Assembly (NCBI RefSeq): GCF_019222765.1
Contig: NZ_CP078145.1
Span: 6,014,001-6,078,000, forward strand
Length of the DNA stretch: 64,000 bases
Source: Nocardia iowensis
GTDB lineage: Bacteria > Actinomycetota > Actinomycetes > Mycobacteriales > Mycobacteriaceae
Reading direction: 5' to 3'
Positions 41,093 to 49,047 of this stretch are shown in pieces (the first letter of the stretch is position 1; each line of letters starts with the position of its first letter). A model generated the notes under the pieces. The model was not told where the DNA came from. It saw only the letters and a list, made by a program, of their open reading frames with translations, and did no database searches. The position numbers and the translations under genes were made by a program.

Positions 41093-41401
41093 TCACTGGC
41101 CGCGCCGGGATTCGTTGAGGGTGTCGGCCAGCGTGCGGTTCATCTCCGCCGCGGCCGCCAATTGTTGTTGTAGCAGCGCCACTTTGCGGCGCAGCGCGGA
41201 CGCGTCCAACCGCTCCAGGCTCGGCCCCTCGGCCGCGCGGACCCAGTTGCGCACCGAGTTCGTATGCACGCCGATCTGTTCGGCGACCACCCGGCACGCC
41301 TCCGACTCGCTGCGCAGCTTGCCGGTGAGCGCGATCACCTGCTGCACGGCGGCCTGGCGCACCTCCGGCGACACTCGGCGGTAGGAGCGGTGCGGCATCA
41401 T
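41093..41401 (-). CDS. Small HTH protein resembling an IS3-type OrfA transposase subunit
   Basis: This 102-residue protein has an HTH region (YRRVSPEVRQAAVQQVIALT, then SEACRVVAEQIGVHTNSVRN, WVRAAEG) like the N-terminus of IS3-family OrfA, followed by a heptad-rich helix (LRRKVALLQQQLAAAAEMNR) that would dimerise. There is no OrfB, no inverted repeats and no target duplication here, so it looks like a domesticated or ancient transposase HTH retained as a DNA-binding protein. I chose the ATG at 41401, eight bases after GGGGAGG; an ATG at 41434 adds 11 residues. It sits between the VirB4-like and cell-wall genes in the same direction. Confidence 0.7.
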   Translation of the reverse strand: MMPHRSYRRVSPEVRQAAVQQVIALTGKLRSESEACRVVAEQIGVHTNSVRNWVRAAEGPSLERLDASALRRKVALLQQQLAAAAEMNRTLADTLNESRRGQ

Positions 41402-41456
41402 CCGACGCACCTCCCCGTGCGGCGGCCCATCCATAACTCGCGTCTCGGCTGATCGT

Positions 41457-43874
41457 TCATGCGGCGCTCCCGCTCGGCGAATCCGTCCCTCGGGCAGTCG
41501 ATTCGGTGAACTCGCTGAACCGCTGGTTGGTGTCATGAATGCCGCTCTCCTTCTCCGAGAGCGTGAACTCCATGTGGAACGGAATGCCCGGCCGACGATC
41601 CTCACCGATCTTCAGCAGGAACTTACCGGTGCCAGGCGGTGACGGCCGCAATTGGCCGGGTTTGAGCGCCTCACCCGTCAATGCCTGCGGCGCGGACCAT
41701 CCGGTCACCATCTGCTCCTCGGCAGAGGTGAACGGCACGATGCTGTCCAGGCGTTTGACCTCTTCGGCGGGCAGCGCGCCGAAGATCTTCGCGCGGGCCC
41801 TTTCCAGGAAGCCGAGCGCCTTGGCGATGGCCGCCTCCGAGCCGAGTGCCTGCAGATCCTTCACGGTGTGGCTGATCATGATCAGCGCGGTGGCGATGCT
41901 GCGCTGCAGCCGGGTCAGTTCGTCGACCCGGTCGACCATGAAGTCGCCGAGGCCGAGCACCTGCCACAGCTCGTCCATCACCACCTGGAAGTAGCGCTGC
42001 GGGCCCATATCCGCGTCGGCCAGCACGTGCGCCGCCTCGACGGAGGCGAAGCCGTCGGCCCAACAGGCCAGCATGACAGCGGCTTTGAGCTTCTTGTCAC
42101 CGGTCGGGATGTGCGAGACGTCGATGCAGACCGCGACGGCGCCGGTGTCGATCGGTACCGAGGTCTGCCCGTTGAAGATCGCGCCGAACGGCCCCTGGGT
42201 GAGCGCGCGCAGCGAACGTCGCAAACCCTTGATCGCGTTCTGATATTCGGTGGGGTCGTCGGCGCCCGCGTCGAGCATCAATTCCTCACCGCCCGCGACG
42301 ATCACCTCCAGCAGGTTCTCCATGATCGGCGGCTGGTCCGGGGTGTAGCCGCTGCCCGGCTGGTAGAGGATGCGCAGCGCGGTGGAGATCAGCGTCTCCT
42401 CGTAGTCGCGCACCCGCGCGCCGCGGACCAGTTCGACCAGACCCGCGATCAGCGTCACCTGCCGGGCGCGCAGATCCTGCAGCACCTGAAGTTGCAGGGC
42501 GGGAAGGTGTTCCAGGCGCGGCACCACCGCACCGAGCACACCGGCGGCGAGCGGGTTGAGCTTGCCGTGGCCGTAACCGAGGTCGATCACCTGGCCGCCG
42601 ACCAGCTCGACCATCTTGCGGTAGTCCGGCTTGACGTCGGCCAGGATGAGCGGCGTAATGCCCTGGGCGATGCCGCCGAGCACGATGCGGCGCACCAGCG
42701 AGGACTTACCGAAACCATTGAGCCCCAGCACGAAAAGGCTCGGCGCGGTGATGAAGCTGCCGCGCAGGAACCAGTTCATCGGATCGAAGCAGACCGGTGC
42801 CCCGGTGTGCAGATGCGAGCCGAGCGGCGTGCCGATCAGCGGCGCACCGGCGCCGACGGACCACGGCCACAGGCCGGCGACCTGCGCGGTGGTGGCGCGG
42901 TATTCGACCGGGCGGCCGACCACGTTCATCCGGCCGCCGCCCTCACCGGCGTAGCCGCGATCGGTGAGTTGGGCTGTGCTGCGGTCGAATCCGTCCTCGA
43001 AGACCTGCTCGGCGCGCGCGGCGTAGTTGCGCCGGCGGATGTCGTCGGTTCGGATACGGAACTGTGCGAAGGCCGCGCGCAGGCCGGTCTGCTCGCGGGC
43101 GACCATCTCCAGCTTGGCCCTGGTCCGCTCGTCGAGCAGCGGCGGACCGGAGTGCTTTCGCCGGTCGGCCTTGGCCTTTGCGCGCAGGGCCGCCTTGTCC
43201 ATTACCGGCGTGCCCATGGCGCGGTCGGCGGTGTAGTCGGTCTTGGTGGGGCGCTGCGCGTTACGACCGGTCCGCGAGCCGTTGCGGTCCTGCACGCCCC
43301 GCTCCGGCTTGCCGGTGCGCGCCGCTTTCGCACCGCGCTGGTCCGGCTTCTGCCCGCGCTGGTCCGGCTTCTGCCCGCGCTGTTCCGACCGCGGCGTCCG
43401 CTCACCACGCGCCGGGCGTTCGACCGCGCCGTCGCGGGCGCGGGCGGTCCTGGACGCGTCGCCGCGCGCGCGATCCGAACTGCGCTCGCCTCGACCGTTT
43501 TCGGCCGGGAGCGCTTGCGAGTCGCGGCTGCGCGAGGCCGCCCGTGACCGATCGGGACGCGAGCCGTCCGCCCGGGCGCCCTCGGATCGCGCCCGTCGCT
43601 CGGCCGCCTCCCGCGCGCGTTCCCGCTCGGACTTCTCGTCGAGCCCCGACCGGTCGTCCGCGCTCACCCGCGCCGCGCCCCTGCCGAATCGACGCGGCCG
43701 GTCCGGCATCTCCTCGATGCCGGATCGTTCGCGTACCCGAGGACCGTCGCGGCGGCCGCGCTGAGCCTGCGGGCGCTCGCCCCACTCGTCCTGCTCGACC
43801 TCGTCGCGCCGCTTGCCGCGACGAGCCGCGGGCTCGTCCCGTTCCCGTACGGGTGGCTCGTAGTCACGTGCCAT
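41457..43874 (-). CDS. VirB4/TraC-like conjugation ATPase with a long charged N-terminus
   Basis: This 805-residue protein drives the type IV secretion apparatus. Residues 1 to about 230 are disordered and extremely rich in Arg, Asp, Glu and Gly, with a local repeat of RGQKPDQ. The rest is a VirB4/FtsK-HerA-fold ATPase with Walker A LGLNGFGKSSLVRR near 386 and Walker B QVVMDELWQVLGLGD near 633, followed by MISHTVKDLQALG. VirB4 proteins usually lack such a long leader. It ends just before a small HTH gene and follows the SCO6880-family gene by 7 bp. Confidence 0.85.
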   Translation of the reverse strand: MARDYEPPVRERDEPAARRGKRRDEVEQDEWGERPQAQRGRRDGPRVRERSGIEEMPDRPRRFGRGAARVSADDRSGLDEKSERERAREAAERRARSEGARADGSRPDRSRAASRSRDSQALPAENGRGERSSDRARGDASRTARARDGAVERPARGERTPRSEQRGQKPDQRGQKPDQRGAKAARTGKPERGVQDRNGSRTGRNAQRPTKTDYTADRAMGTPVMDKAALRAKAKADRRKHSGPPLLDERTRAKLEMVAREQTGLRAAFAQFRIRTDDIRRRNYAARAEQVFEDGFDRSTAQLTDRGYAGEGGGRMNVVGRPVEYRATTAQVAGLWPWSVGAGAPLIGTPLGSHLHTGAPVCFDPMNWFLRGSFITAPSLFVLGLNGFGKSSLVRRIVLGGIAQGITPLILADVKPDYRKMVELVGGQVIDLGYGHGKLNPLAAGVLGAVVPRLEHLPALQLQVLQDLRARQVTLIAGLVELVRGARVRDYEETLISTALRILYQPGSGYTPDQPPIMENLLEVIVAGGEELMLDAGADDPTEYQNAIKGLRRSLRALTQGPFGAIFNGQTSVPIDTGAVAVCIDVSHIPTGDKKLKAAVMLACWADGFASVEAAHVLADADMGPQRYFQVVMDELWQVLGLGDFMVDRVDELTRLQRSIATALIMISHTVKDLQALGSEAAIAKALGFLERARAKIFGALPAEEVKRLDSIVPFTSAEEQMVTGWSAPQALTGEALKPGQLRPSPPGTGKFLLKIGEDRRPGIPFHMEFTLSEKESGIHDTNQRFSEFTESTARGTDSPSGSAA

Positions 43875-43881
43875 AAATCGT

Positions 43882-45378
43882 TCACCCCGCCAGTGCCTTA
43901 GGAATAGTCGCGTGCTCCGGCAGGATCACCCCGCAACCGAGCGAGGCCGCGAAGGCCGCCGCCTGGTAGCGGTAACACCGCCGGATCTTCAACCGCGCCT
44001 GAGTGGACAGGTCGCGCGTGATGGCTTCGATACGCGGCAGATCGCCGCGCAGGGGCTCGGTGATGGTCACCAACGCCCCGAAGCGGGTCACACCGTGACC
44101 CCGGGCTTGCTCCTCACGGGCCTGCTGGGTGGCGCCCACCCGCAGGGTCGCGGCCGCGGACACCACGCCGCGTTCGCTTTGCTGGGCCACCAGCGCGTTC
44201 TTGAAGTCGTCGTCGACGATCTCGGCGGCGTCGGCGGCCGAATGCGGCCGGTACACGATGGCGATGCGCTTGCGTGGCACTTCGGGATTCGGCGCGAGCA
44301 GGCGTTGCAGCACCCGCTCGTCCACCGCGCCCTCCGGGGCGGCGTCCATCTCCCAGGTGACCGAACGGCCACCGTCGTGCACCAGGTGATCCCACTTCTC
44401 GTCGTGCGAAACCGGGCCCGCGTCAGCCCAATCCAGCCCGTGCCCCTCGGGTTCGCTTGCGGCGACTTCCAAGTCGGCCTGGGAGGCCGGGTCGTAACTG
44501 CGCCGGATGAACGAGATCACTTCGTCCGCCGACATCGGCTGGGCCCGCACGCCCGCCTCGGCGAGGGCCGCGCAGATGCCGGGCAGTCGGCGGCCGATCT
44601 CGACGGCCTCCTCGGCGGGGTTCTTGCGGCGCTCGGCGGTGGTGGCCTTGAAGGTGATCGCCACGCGCGGCAGCAGTTGTACCCGCTCCTGCGGCAGTTC
44701 GGTCGCGAGCTCGTACATCACCTGCTGCGCCAGCTCCGGCGCCTCCGGCCGGGTGATCGTGGAAACCTCGGTGAGCAAACGGTTTCCGGTCTCCGGCACG
44801 GTGTCGATGACCGGGACGACCGCGACGATGTCGCTGGTCTGCCCGACCGAGGCGAGGAAGGTGCCCCACGCCGACACCCAGCGATCGATCACCGGCTGAT
44901 CCACCGCCTCATGGCCCTGCGGCCAGGCGCGTAGCACCACCGTGTACTGGGCGAACTGCGGCAGGTGGATCATGCCGAAGCTGTAACCGCCCGCGTCGAT
45001 GCCCTCGTACAGTTTCGACGGCGCCAGCAGACCGGGCAATCGGGTGACACCGCCCGGGATTCGGGAGAACCGGCCACCCCGGTACACGTGCTCGCCGCGC
45101 TTGCGCGAGCGCATCCAGTTGAACATCATCAATCCCGTCTCGTAGCCCGAGCGGCCCCCCGTCCGCCACACCAGTGGAACCATCACCACGACGCCGGTAC
45201 CGCCGACGATCAGACCCCATTGGAAACCGCCGACCATGGCGGTGATCAGTGCCGTGATCACCACGCCGAAGCCGAGCACAGTCTCCTCCCAGCGCAGGCC
45301 GAAAAGGCCTGCGCTGCGGGGCTTCTGCCACAGCCCGTACGAGCGACGCTCGTAAGTATCGTTCGTCGTCATCGTCAT
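43882..45378 (-). CDS. SCO6880-family conjugation membrane protein
   Basis: The 498-residue protein resembles the SCO6880 family found in actinobacterial type IV loci. After a short N-terminus (YERRSYGLWQKPRSAGLFGL) come two close helices (VLGFGVVITALITAMVGGF and LIVGGTGVVVMVPLVW), then a large cytoplasmic domain with EHVYRGGRFSRIPGG, YTVVLRAWPQGHEAV and a C-terminal LKIRRCYRYQAAAFAASLGC. It probably links the membrane channel to the ATPases. ATG at 45378 overlaps the stop of the TrbL-like gene (ATGA); a longer in-frame reading runs 15 residues further up. Confidence 0.88.
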   Translation of the reverse strand: MTMTTNDTYERRSYGLWQKPRSAGLFGLRWEETVLGFGVVITALITAMVGGFQWGLIVGGTGVVVMVPLVWRTGGRSGYETGLMMFNWMRSRKRGEHVYRGGRFSRIPGGVTRLPGLLAPSKLYEGIDAGGYSFGMIHLPQFAQYTVVLRAWPQGHEAVDQPVIDRWVSAWGTFLASVGQTSDIVAVVPVIDTVPETGNRLLTEVSTITRPEAPELAQQVMYELATELPQERVQLLPRVAITFKATTAERRKNPAEEAVEIGRRLPGICAALAEAGVRAQPMSADEVISFIRRSYDPASQADLEVAASEPEGHGLDWADAGPVSHDEKWDHLVHDGGRSVTWEMDAAPEGAVDERVLQRLLAPNPEVPRKRIAIVYRPHSAADAAEIVDDDFKNALVAQQSERGVVSAAATLRVGATQQAREEQARGHGVTRFGALVTITEPLRGDLPRIEAITRDLSTQARLKIRRCYRYQAAAFAASLGCGVILPEHATIPKALAG

Positions 45379-46847
45379 CGCGGAATGGTGCTCCTCCCGA
45401 GGTCGGGCGAGCGATTCGCCCAACGGTCACCGGCCACATCGCCCATCACCTGGTCGGCGCGGTTCAGACTGCTCGTCGCGGCCCGCGCCGCACCGATCCG
45501 GCCCGCCGCTCTTGCCGCACCGGACGGTACTCCCGCCGCGCCCGCGGGCCCGGAGGCGCGCGGTGCCGCCGCGCCACCGCCGCCACCGCCTCCGCGTGGC
45601 GGGACCGGGCGTGGCGCGCCACTGCCGCGGCCGCCCGCGCCACCCGGCGGGCGCGGACCCGCGCCGCTGCCGCTGACGTAGCCCGCCGAGCCCGGCGCCG
45701 CAGCGTTTTTGACGCCAACGGCCTTGGTGCCCATGGCGCCGAGGCCCGCGACGGCGAGCAGCGTGCCGCCGGTCGCGGTGAGACCGGAACCGCCGCTGCC
45801 GACGATCGCGACCGCGGGCGTGACCAGTCGCATCAGCGCGGGCAGCACGAACGCGACACTGCACAGCAGCACGATGGCGACCAGCATGCGTTGCGCCTGT
45901 TCACCATCCGGCAGATTGTTGACCGGGGTCAGCGAATCCACGTGTCCCGCAGTGGTGAACGCGATCATGTAGACGATCGCGGCCACCGGTTTCCACAGCA
46001 TGAATGCGATGATCCAGCCAACCAGCTTCTGGTAGGACTGTTTTCCGACATTCATCCCGGACGCGGCGGCCGCCAACGGCAGCACACCGGCGGCGATGAT
46101 CAGCAGACCCTGCCGGACGATAGCCAATACGATCTGCGCTAGCGCGCCGAGCAGGCCGACGACCGCGATGATCAACACCAAGCCCGGTGAGAAGGCCTGT
46201 AGCTTACTGGTTTTCACCATCAACTCGGCCAGATCCTTGGCGTTGCCATTGGTGGAGTCGTTGATGATCCACTCGGAGAAGCGATCCGAGGCCTGGGTGC
46301 CCGCCACGATCACCGCGCCGAGCATCCAGGAACTGAAGACCACTCTGGCGAACATCCGGAACGACTCGGCGGCCTCGTTCATCGTGGCCCCGCGTCTGGC
46401 TTCGGCCAAGCGGGCGCCGGAGAGGATCACCGAGGCTATCAAGAGCAGTATCTGGGCTTGATAGGTGTAATCGTTGATCTTCGTGAACAGCGAACCGGAG
46501 TCGCTGGCCGCCTCGTTGGGCACTTTCATCCAGAAGGTCAATGCCAGGATGATGGCCTCGCCGAGGCCTTTCATCAGCGAGTCGACCACCTTGCCGAAGG
46601 TCGAATCCCACGCCTTGTCCTTGACCGCGGTGGCCGCCTGGCCGGGATGCGAGGCGGCATTGCCCGCCTTGCACGCGGCGGAAGCGGCGTCACCGAGCGA
46701 GATTCCGGGCAGGCCGACATTGTCGAGGGTGTCGTGGATCTCGTTGCACGTCTCGTCGAAGCCGTACTGCTGTCCGTAGGCCACGGTCGGCGTCGCCATC
46801 ATCACCGTGAAGATGACAGCGAAGATCGTGAGCATTCGCCTCACCAT
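45375..46847 (-). CDS. TrbL/VirB6-like polytopic conjugation protein
   Basis: This 490-residue protein has a cleavable signal peptide (MVRRMLTIFAVIFTVMMATP), a small exported region with three cysteines, and six or more helices (for example AQILLLIASVILSGARL, LVLIIAVVGLLGALAQIVLAI, LVAIVLLCSVAFVLPALM). A Gly/Pro/Ala-rich cytoplasmic tail ends it. This is the pattern of TrbL/VirB6 channel subunits. I chose ATG 46847 with GAGGGG upstream; a GTG at 46916 overlaps the previous stop and would add 23 residues. It precedes the SCO6880 gene with a 4-bp overlap. Confidence 0.82.
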   Translation of the reverse strand: MVRRMLTIFAVIFTVMMATPTVAYGQQYGFDETCNEIHDTLDNVGLPGISLGDAASAACKAGNAASHPGQAATAVKDKAWDSTFGKVVDSLMKGLGEAIILALTFWMKVPNEAASDSGSLFTKINDYTYQAQILLLIASVILSGARLAEARRGATMNEAAESFRMFARVVFSSWMLGAVIVAGTQASDRFSEWIINDSTNGNAKDLAELMVKTSKLQAFSPGLVLIIAVVGLLGALAQIVLAIVRQGLLIIAAGVLPLAAAASGMNVGKQSYQKLVGWIIAFMLWKPVAAIVYMIAFTTAGHVDSLTPVNNLPDGEQAQRMLVAIVLLCSVAFVLPALMRLVTPAVAIVGSGGSGLTATGGTLLAVAGLGAMGTKAVGVKNAAAPGSAGYVSGSGAGPRPPGGAGGRGSGAPRPVPPRGGGGGGGAAAPRASGPAGAAGVPSGAARAAGRIGAARAATSSLNRADQVMGDVAGDRWANRSPDLGRSTIPR

Positions 46848-46912
46848 TGTCTGCACCCCTCGCTGCTCCGCAGGTCGGCCATCAACTGTTTCTCGAGCCT
46901 TTCCCGTCGTGC

Positions 46913-47728
46913 TCACCATTTCGTCCACCCGCCCAGCGATTCGATCAACTCGGTTTGTGCGCTGTTGGACGTCGAGGGCTTGAGTCGCCAGTCACCGGCA
47001 TCCCAGACCATGACCAGGCGGATCGCCGCCCAGAGTTGTTTGCCGTCGACCACCGGTCCGCGCGAGGCGAGCCGGATGATGGCCAGGTCGTCGGCGTAGT
47101 CGTCCACCTTGAACGCGTCCGAGGCGACGAAGTATTTGGTGATCTTCTCCGGCTGTTGTTCGGGCAGCTTGTCGTTCGCCAGCGCCTTGTCGTAGGCGGC
47201 GATCTGCTGCGCGGAAACCCGCACCTGCCGCACGTACAGGTCGCGGTTGGCCGGACGGGCGTTGAGCCGGTAGGTGATCTGCGCCCCGGCCAGTACCGCA
47301 CCCTGCGGCGTGTGCGAATAGCCAACGGCCAGACCGTCTTCGATGCGGGTCGGGCCGTCGGAAGTGGAAAACGGTACCGAAGCGCCGTAGACCCGCTGCC
47401 AGCCGTGCGGCGCGGTGGTGCCTTCCGGGGCCGCGGTCAGCCAGTCGCTGTCGGACGGCTTGCGCTGCCGCGACGGGTCCTGCGGAAGTGGTTGCCCCGC
47501 AGGATTGTTCGGCACATCGACGCGCCTGCCGAGGATGTCGACCTCGGGGCTGGCGAAGCCGCTGCCGCCCGCCGCTTCGGCGGGCACCGGTGCGGTGGCC
47601 GCCGTGCTGCCGTCGTCCCGGGTGATGTAGACGACGATCCCCGCGATCACGATGAGCGCAAGCACGGCAGCGGACGCGACGGCGCCGAAGGAGACGCGAT
47701 CACGCGCGTAAGACTCCTTGTCGCTCAT
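46913..47728 (-). CDS. Exported T4SS-type protein with one membrane anchor (paralogue 1)
   Basis: The 271-residue protein has a short cytoplasmic N-terminus, one helix (VASAAVLALIVIAGIVVYI), and an external domain with WLTAAPEGTTAPHGWQRVYG, GYSHTPQGAVLAGAQITYRL and WDAGDWRLKPST. Its central part aligns by eye with the lipoprotein encoded at 47802 (shared TAAP.G..W, DG.A.G(Y/F).H(T/S)P.GA). A VirB8-like scaffold role is inferred from its place in the locus. Start ATG 47728 lies at the end of copy 3 of the repeat. Confidence 0.75.
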   Translation of the reverse strand: MSDKESYARDRVSFGAVASAAVLALIVIAGIVVYITRDDGSTAATAPVPAEAAGGSGFASPEVDILGRRVDVPNNPAGQPLPQDPSRQRKPSDSDWLTAAPEGTTAPHGWQRVYGASVPFSTSDGPTRIEDGLAVGYSHTPQGAVLAGAQITYRLNARPANRDLYVRQVRVSAQQIAAYDKALANDKLPEQQPEKITKYFVASDAFKVDDYADDLAIIRLASRGPVVDGKQLWAAIRLVMVWDAGDWRLKPSTSNSAQTELIESLGGWTKW

Positions 47729-47804
47729 GACTCCACCTCGCTGACGCTCGGTTCCGTCATGCGCGAAGCGCGCTGCGACATGATTCGCTCGCTCCGCTCC
47801 CTCA
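47726..47804 (-). repeat. Stop-to-start repeat, copy 3
   Basis: This 79-bp element exactly fills the gap between two minus-strand genes: it begins with the TGA stop of the lipoprotein gene and ends with the ATG start of the gene at 47728. It shares with copies 1 and 2 the blocks TGAGGGAGCG, AGCGAGCGAA, a GACGGA.CCGAGCG block and a final AGCGAGG...GTCrTG. Confidence 0.75.
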
Positions 47805-48416
47805 TGCCGGTGCCTCCAATTTCACAACATCATCAGGTATTTCGTCGACCGAGTCGATCGGTCTGGTGGTCGAGCCCGGATCCGGCAGCCGTAACCGCCA
47901 GTCCTGGCCGAACCATTCGACGGTGGTGTGGTTCACCGCCTTCGAGCTGTCCGAGTATTGGGTGTAGGCGTCGACGGTGCTGCGCTCGTTGGTGTAGCCG
48001 GTGACCTTGTAGCCCAGCACTCGCGGCGCGTAGTCGGCACTGGCCGGGCCGGTGATGGACAGCTGGATCCGGTTGACCGCCCATTCGTCCTTGGCCGGGC
48101 CCGGAACGACTTCCTGGGCAGCGACTTTCGCCCACTGACTGTCGGCGGCCACCGCCAACCGCACCGAATGGGTGATAGCGGCGACGCCCGCGCCGCGTGG
48201 CGAATGCTCGAAACCCGTTGCGGCGCCGTCGGCCACCGACTTCGGTCCCTGGTCGGTATGGGGCAGGGCGACGCCCTGGAACGGCTGCCAGCGCACACCC
48301 GTCGGCGCCGCCGTCAGGTCAGGGACGGATCGTTGGTCACCACCGCCGCAGCCGACCGTGGCGAGCAGCAACGCGGCGCCGACAGCGCCCACTGTCCCCC
48401 TGCTGCGCCGGCTCAC
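47802..48416 (-). CDS. Lipoprotein paralogous to the 46913 protein (paralogue 2)
   Basis: The 204-residue protein has a lipobox (LLLATVGCGGG). Its mature part shares the pattern LTAAPTG.RWQPFQG, DGAATGFEHSPRGAGVAAI with the neighbour at 46913-47728, so the pair arose by duplication and then diverged in anchoring: one has a helix, the other a lipid. The end has VEWFGQDWRLRLPDPGS. The GTG start overlaps the upstream stop (GTGA). Confidence 0.75.
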   Translation of the reverse strand: MSRRSRGTVGAVGAALLLATVGCGGGDQRSVPDLTAAPTGVRWQPFQGVALPHTDQGPKSVADGAATGFEHSPRGAGVAAITHSVRLAVAADSQWAKVAAQEVVPGPAKDEWAVNRIQLSITGPASADYAPRVLGYKVTGYTNERSTVDAYTQYSDSSKAVNHTTVEWFGQDWRLRLPDPGSTTRPIDSVDEIPDDVVKLEAPA

Positions 48417-48700
48417 GTCGGTAGGAACGCCAAAGCGATCCCCGACGCTGTGCTGGCCACCGTCGCTCCGAGCAGGCTCATCAGTACGCCGTGCGAGGCA
48501 TCGTTCATCGCCAGATCGCCGTTGCGGAACTCCAGCCACAGCTTGCCCGCGGAGACGATCATCCAGGCCAGACACACCAGCAGGACGAACCACAGCAGCC
48601 AATTGAGCAGCTGCATGAGGGGCTCCAGCACCTCGGCGGGCATCTGTTTGTAGGCCAGCAGCTCGGCTGCCGACACGCGCACGGTAGATATTTCGGACAT
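48413..48700 (-). CDS. Pilin-sized two-helix membrane protein (A)
   Basis: This 95-residue protein has two helices (LLNWLLWFVLLVCLAWMIVSAG and VLMSLLGATVASTASGIALAFL) joined by a short loop, as VirB2/TrbC-type pilins do, but lacks an obvious cleavable signal. It resembles its upstream neighbour at 48700: both have W.VLL, AGK.W.E and VA.(S/T)A. The start is the ATG whose A is the last base of the previous TGA (TGATG), a one-base overlap. It may form part of a short surface structure or channel. Confidence 0.72.
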   Translation of the reverse strand: MSEISTVRVSAAELLAYKQMPAEVLEPLMQLLNWLLWFVLLVCLAWMIVSAGKLWLEFRNGDLAMNDASHGVLMSLLGATVASTASGIALAFLPT

Positions 48701-48996
48701 CAGGTTCCAATAACGGCGTTCATGATGGTGCCTGCGCTGGTCGCGACGACGCCACCGATCATCGCGCCGGCCACCATCTTCGGGGACTCCAGACCACCAC
48801 CGGTCCACTTCTCCCAGGCGAACTTGCCGCCCGCGTAGACGATGCCGGTGATGCCCGACAACAGCACGAACCAGGTGAGATAACGCACCAGCTGCAGGAT
48901 CTTCTCCGAACCGGGAGGCGCCTCGGGCGTCGGGTTACCGACCTGCGCGAGTACGGTGCCGTACGTGTCCTGCACGGCGAGGAGAATCGTGCTCAT
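48700..48996 (-). CDS. Pilin-sized two-helix membrane protein (B)
   Basis: This 98-residue protein has an N-terminal hydrophilic part (MSTILLAVQDTYGTVLAQVG, NPTPEAPPG) and two helices (LQLVRYLTWFVLLSGITGIV and MVAGAMIGGVVATSAGTIMN). Its pattern aligns with the gene just downstream, and both are the size of VirB2/TrbC pilins. Only a short gap separates it from the DUF6668-like gene upstream. In a Gram-positive T4SS such proteins may line the channel. Confidence 0.72.
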   Translation of the reverse strand: MSTILLAVQDTYGTVLAQVGNPTPEAPPGSEKILQLVRYLTWFVLLSGITGIVYAGGKFAWEKWTGGGLESPKMVAGAMIGGVVATSAGTIMNAVIGT

Positions 48997-49047
48997 CGGG
49001 TGCCTTTCTCGAAAGTGGTTGAGTAGTCGCCGATTCGATGCGTACGT

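Noticed and set aside
40998..41096. A 32-codon micro-ORF linking the HTH gene stop to the cell-wall gene start by two 4-bp overlaps
   Set aside because: Its product is a low-complexity Arg/Gly/Ala string; in GC-rich DNA such overlaps arise easily. It might only help translational coupling.
41652..43547. A 631-codon plus-strand frame
   Set aside because: It is antisense to the VirB4-like ATPase, which has both Walker motifs.
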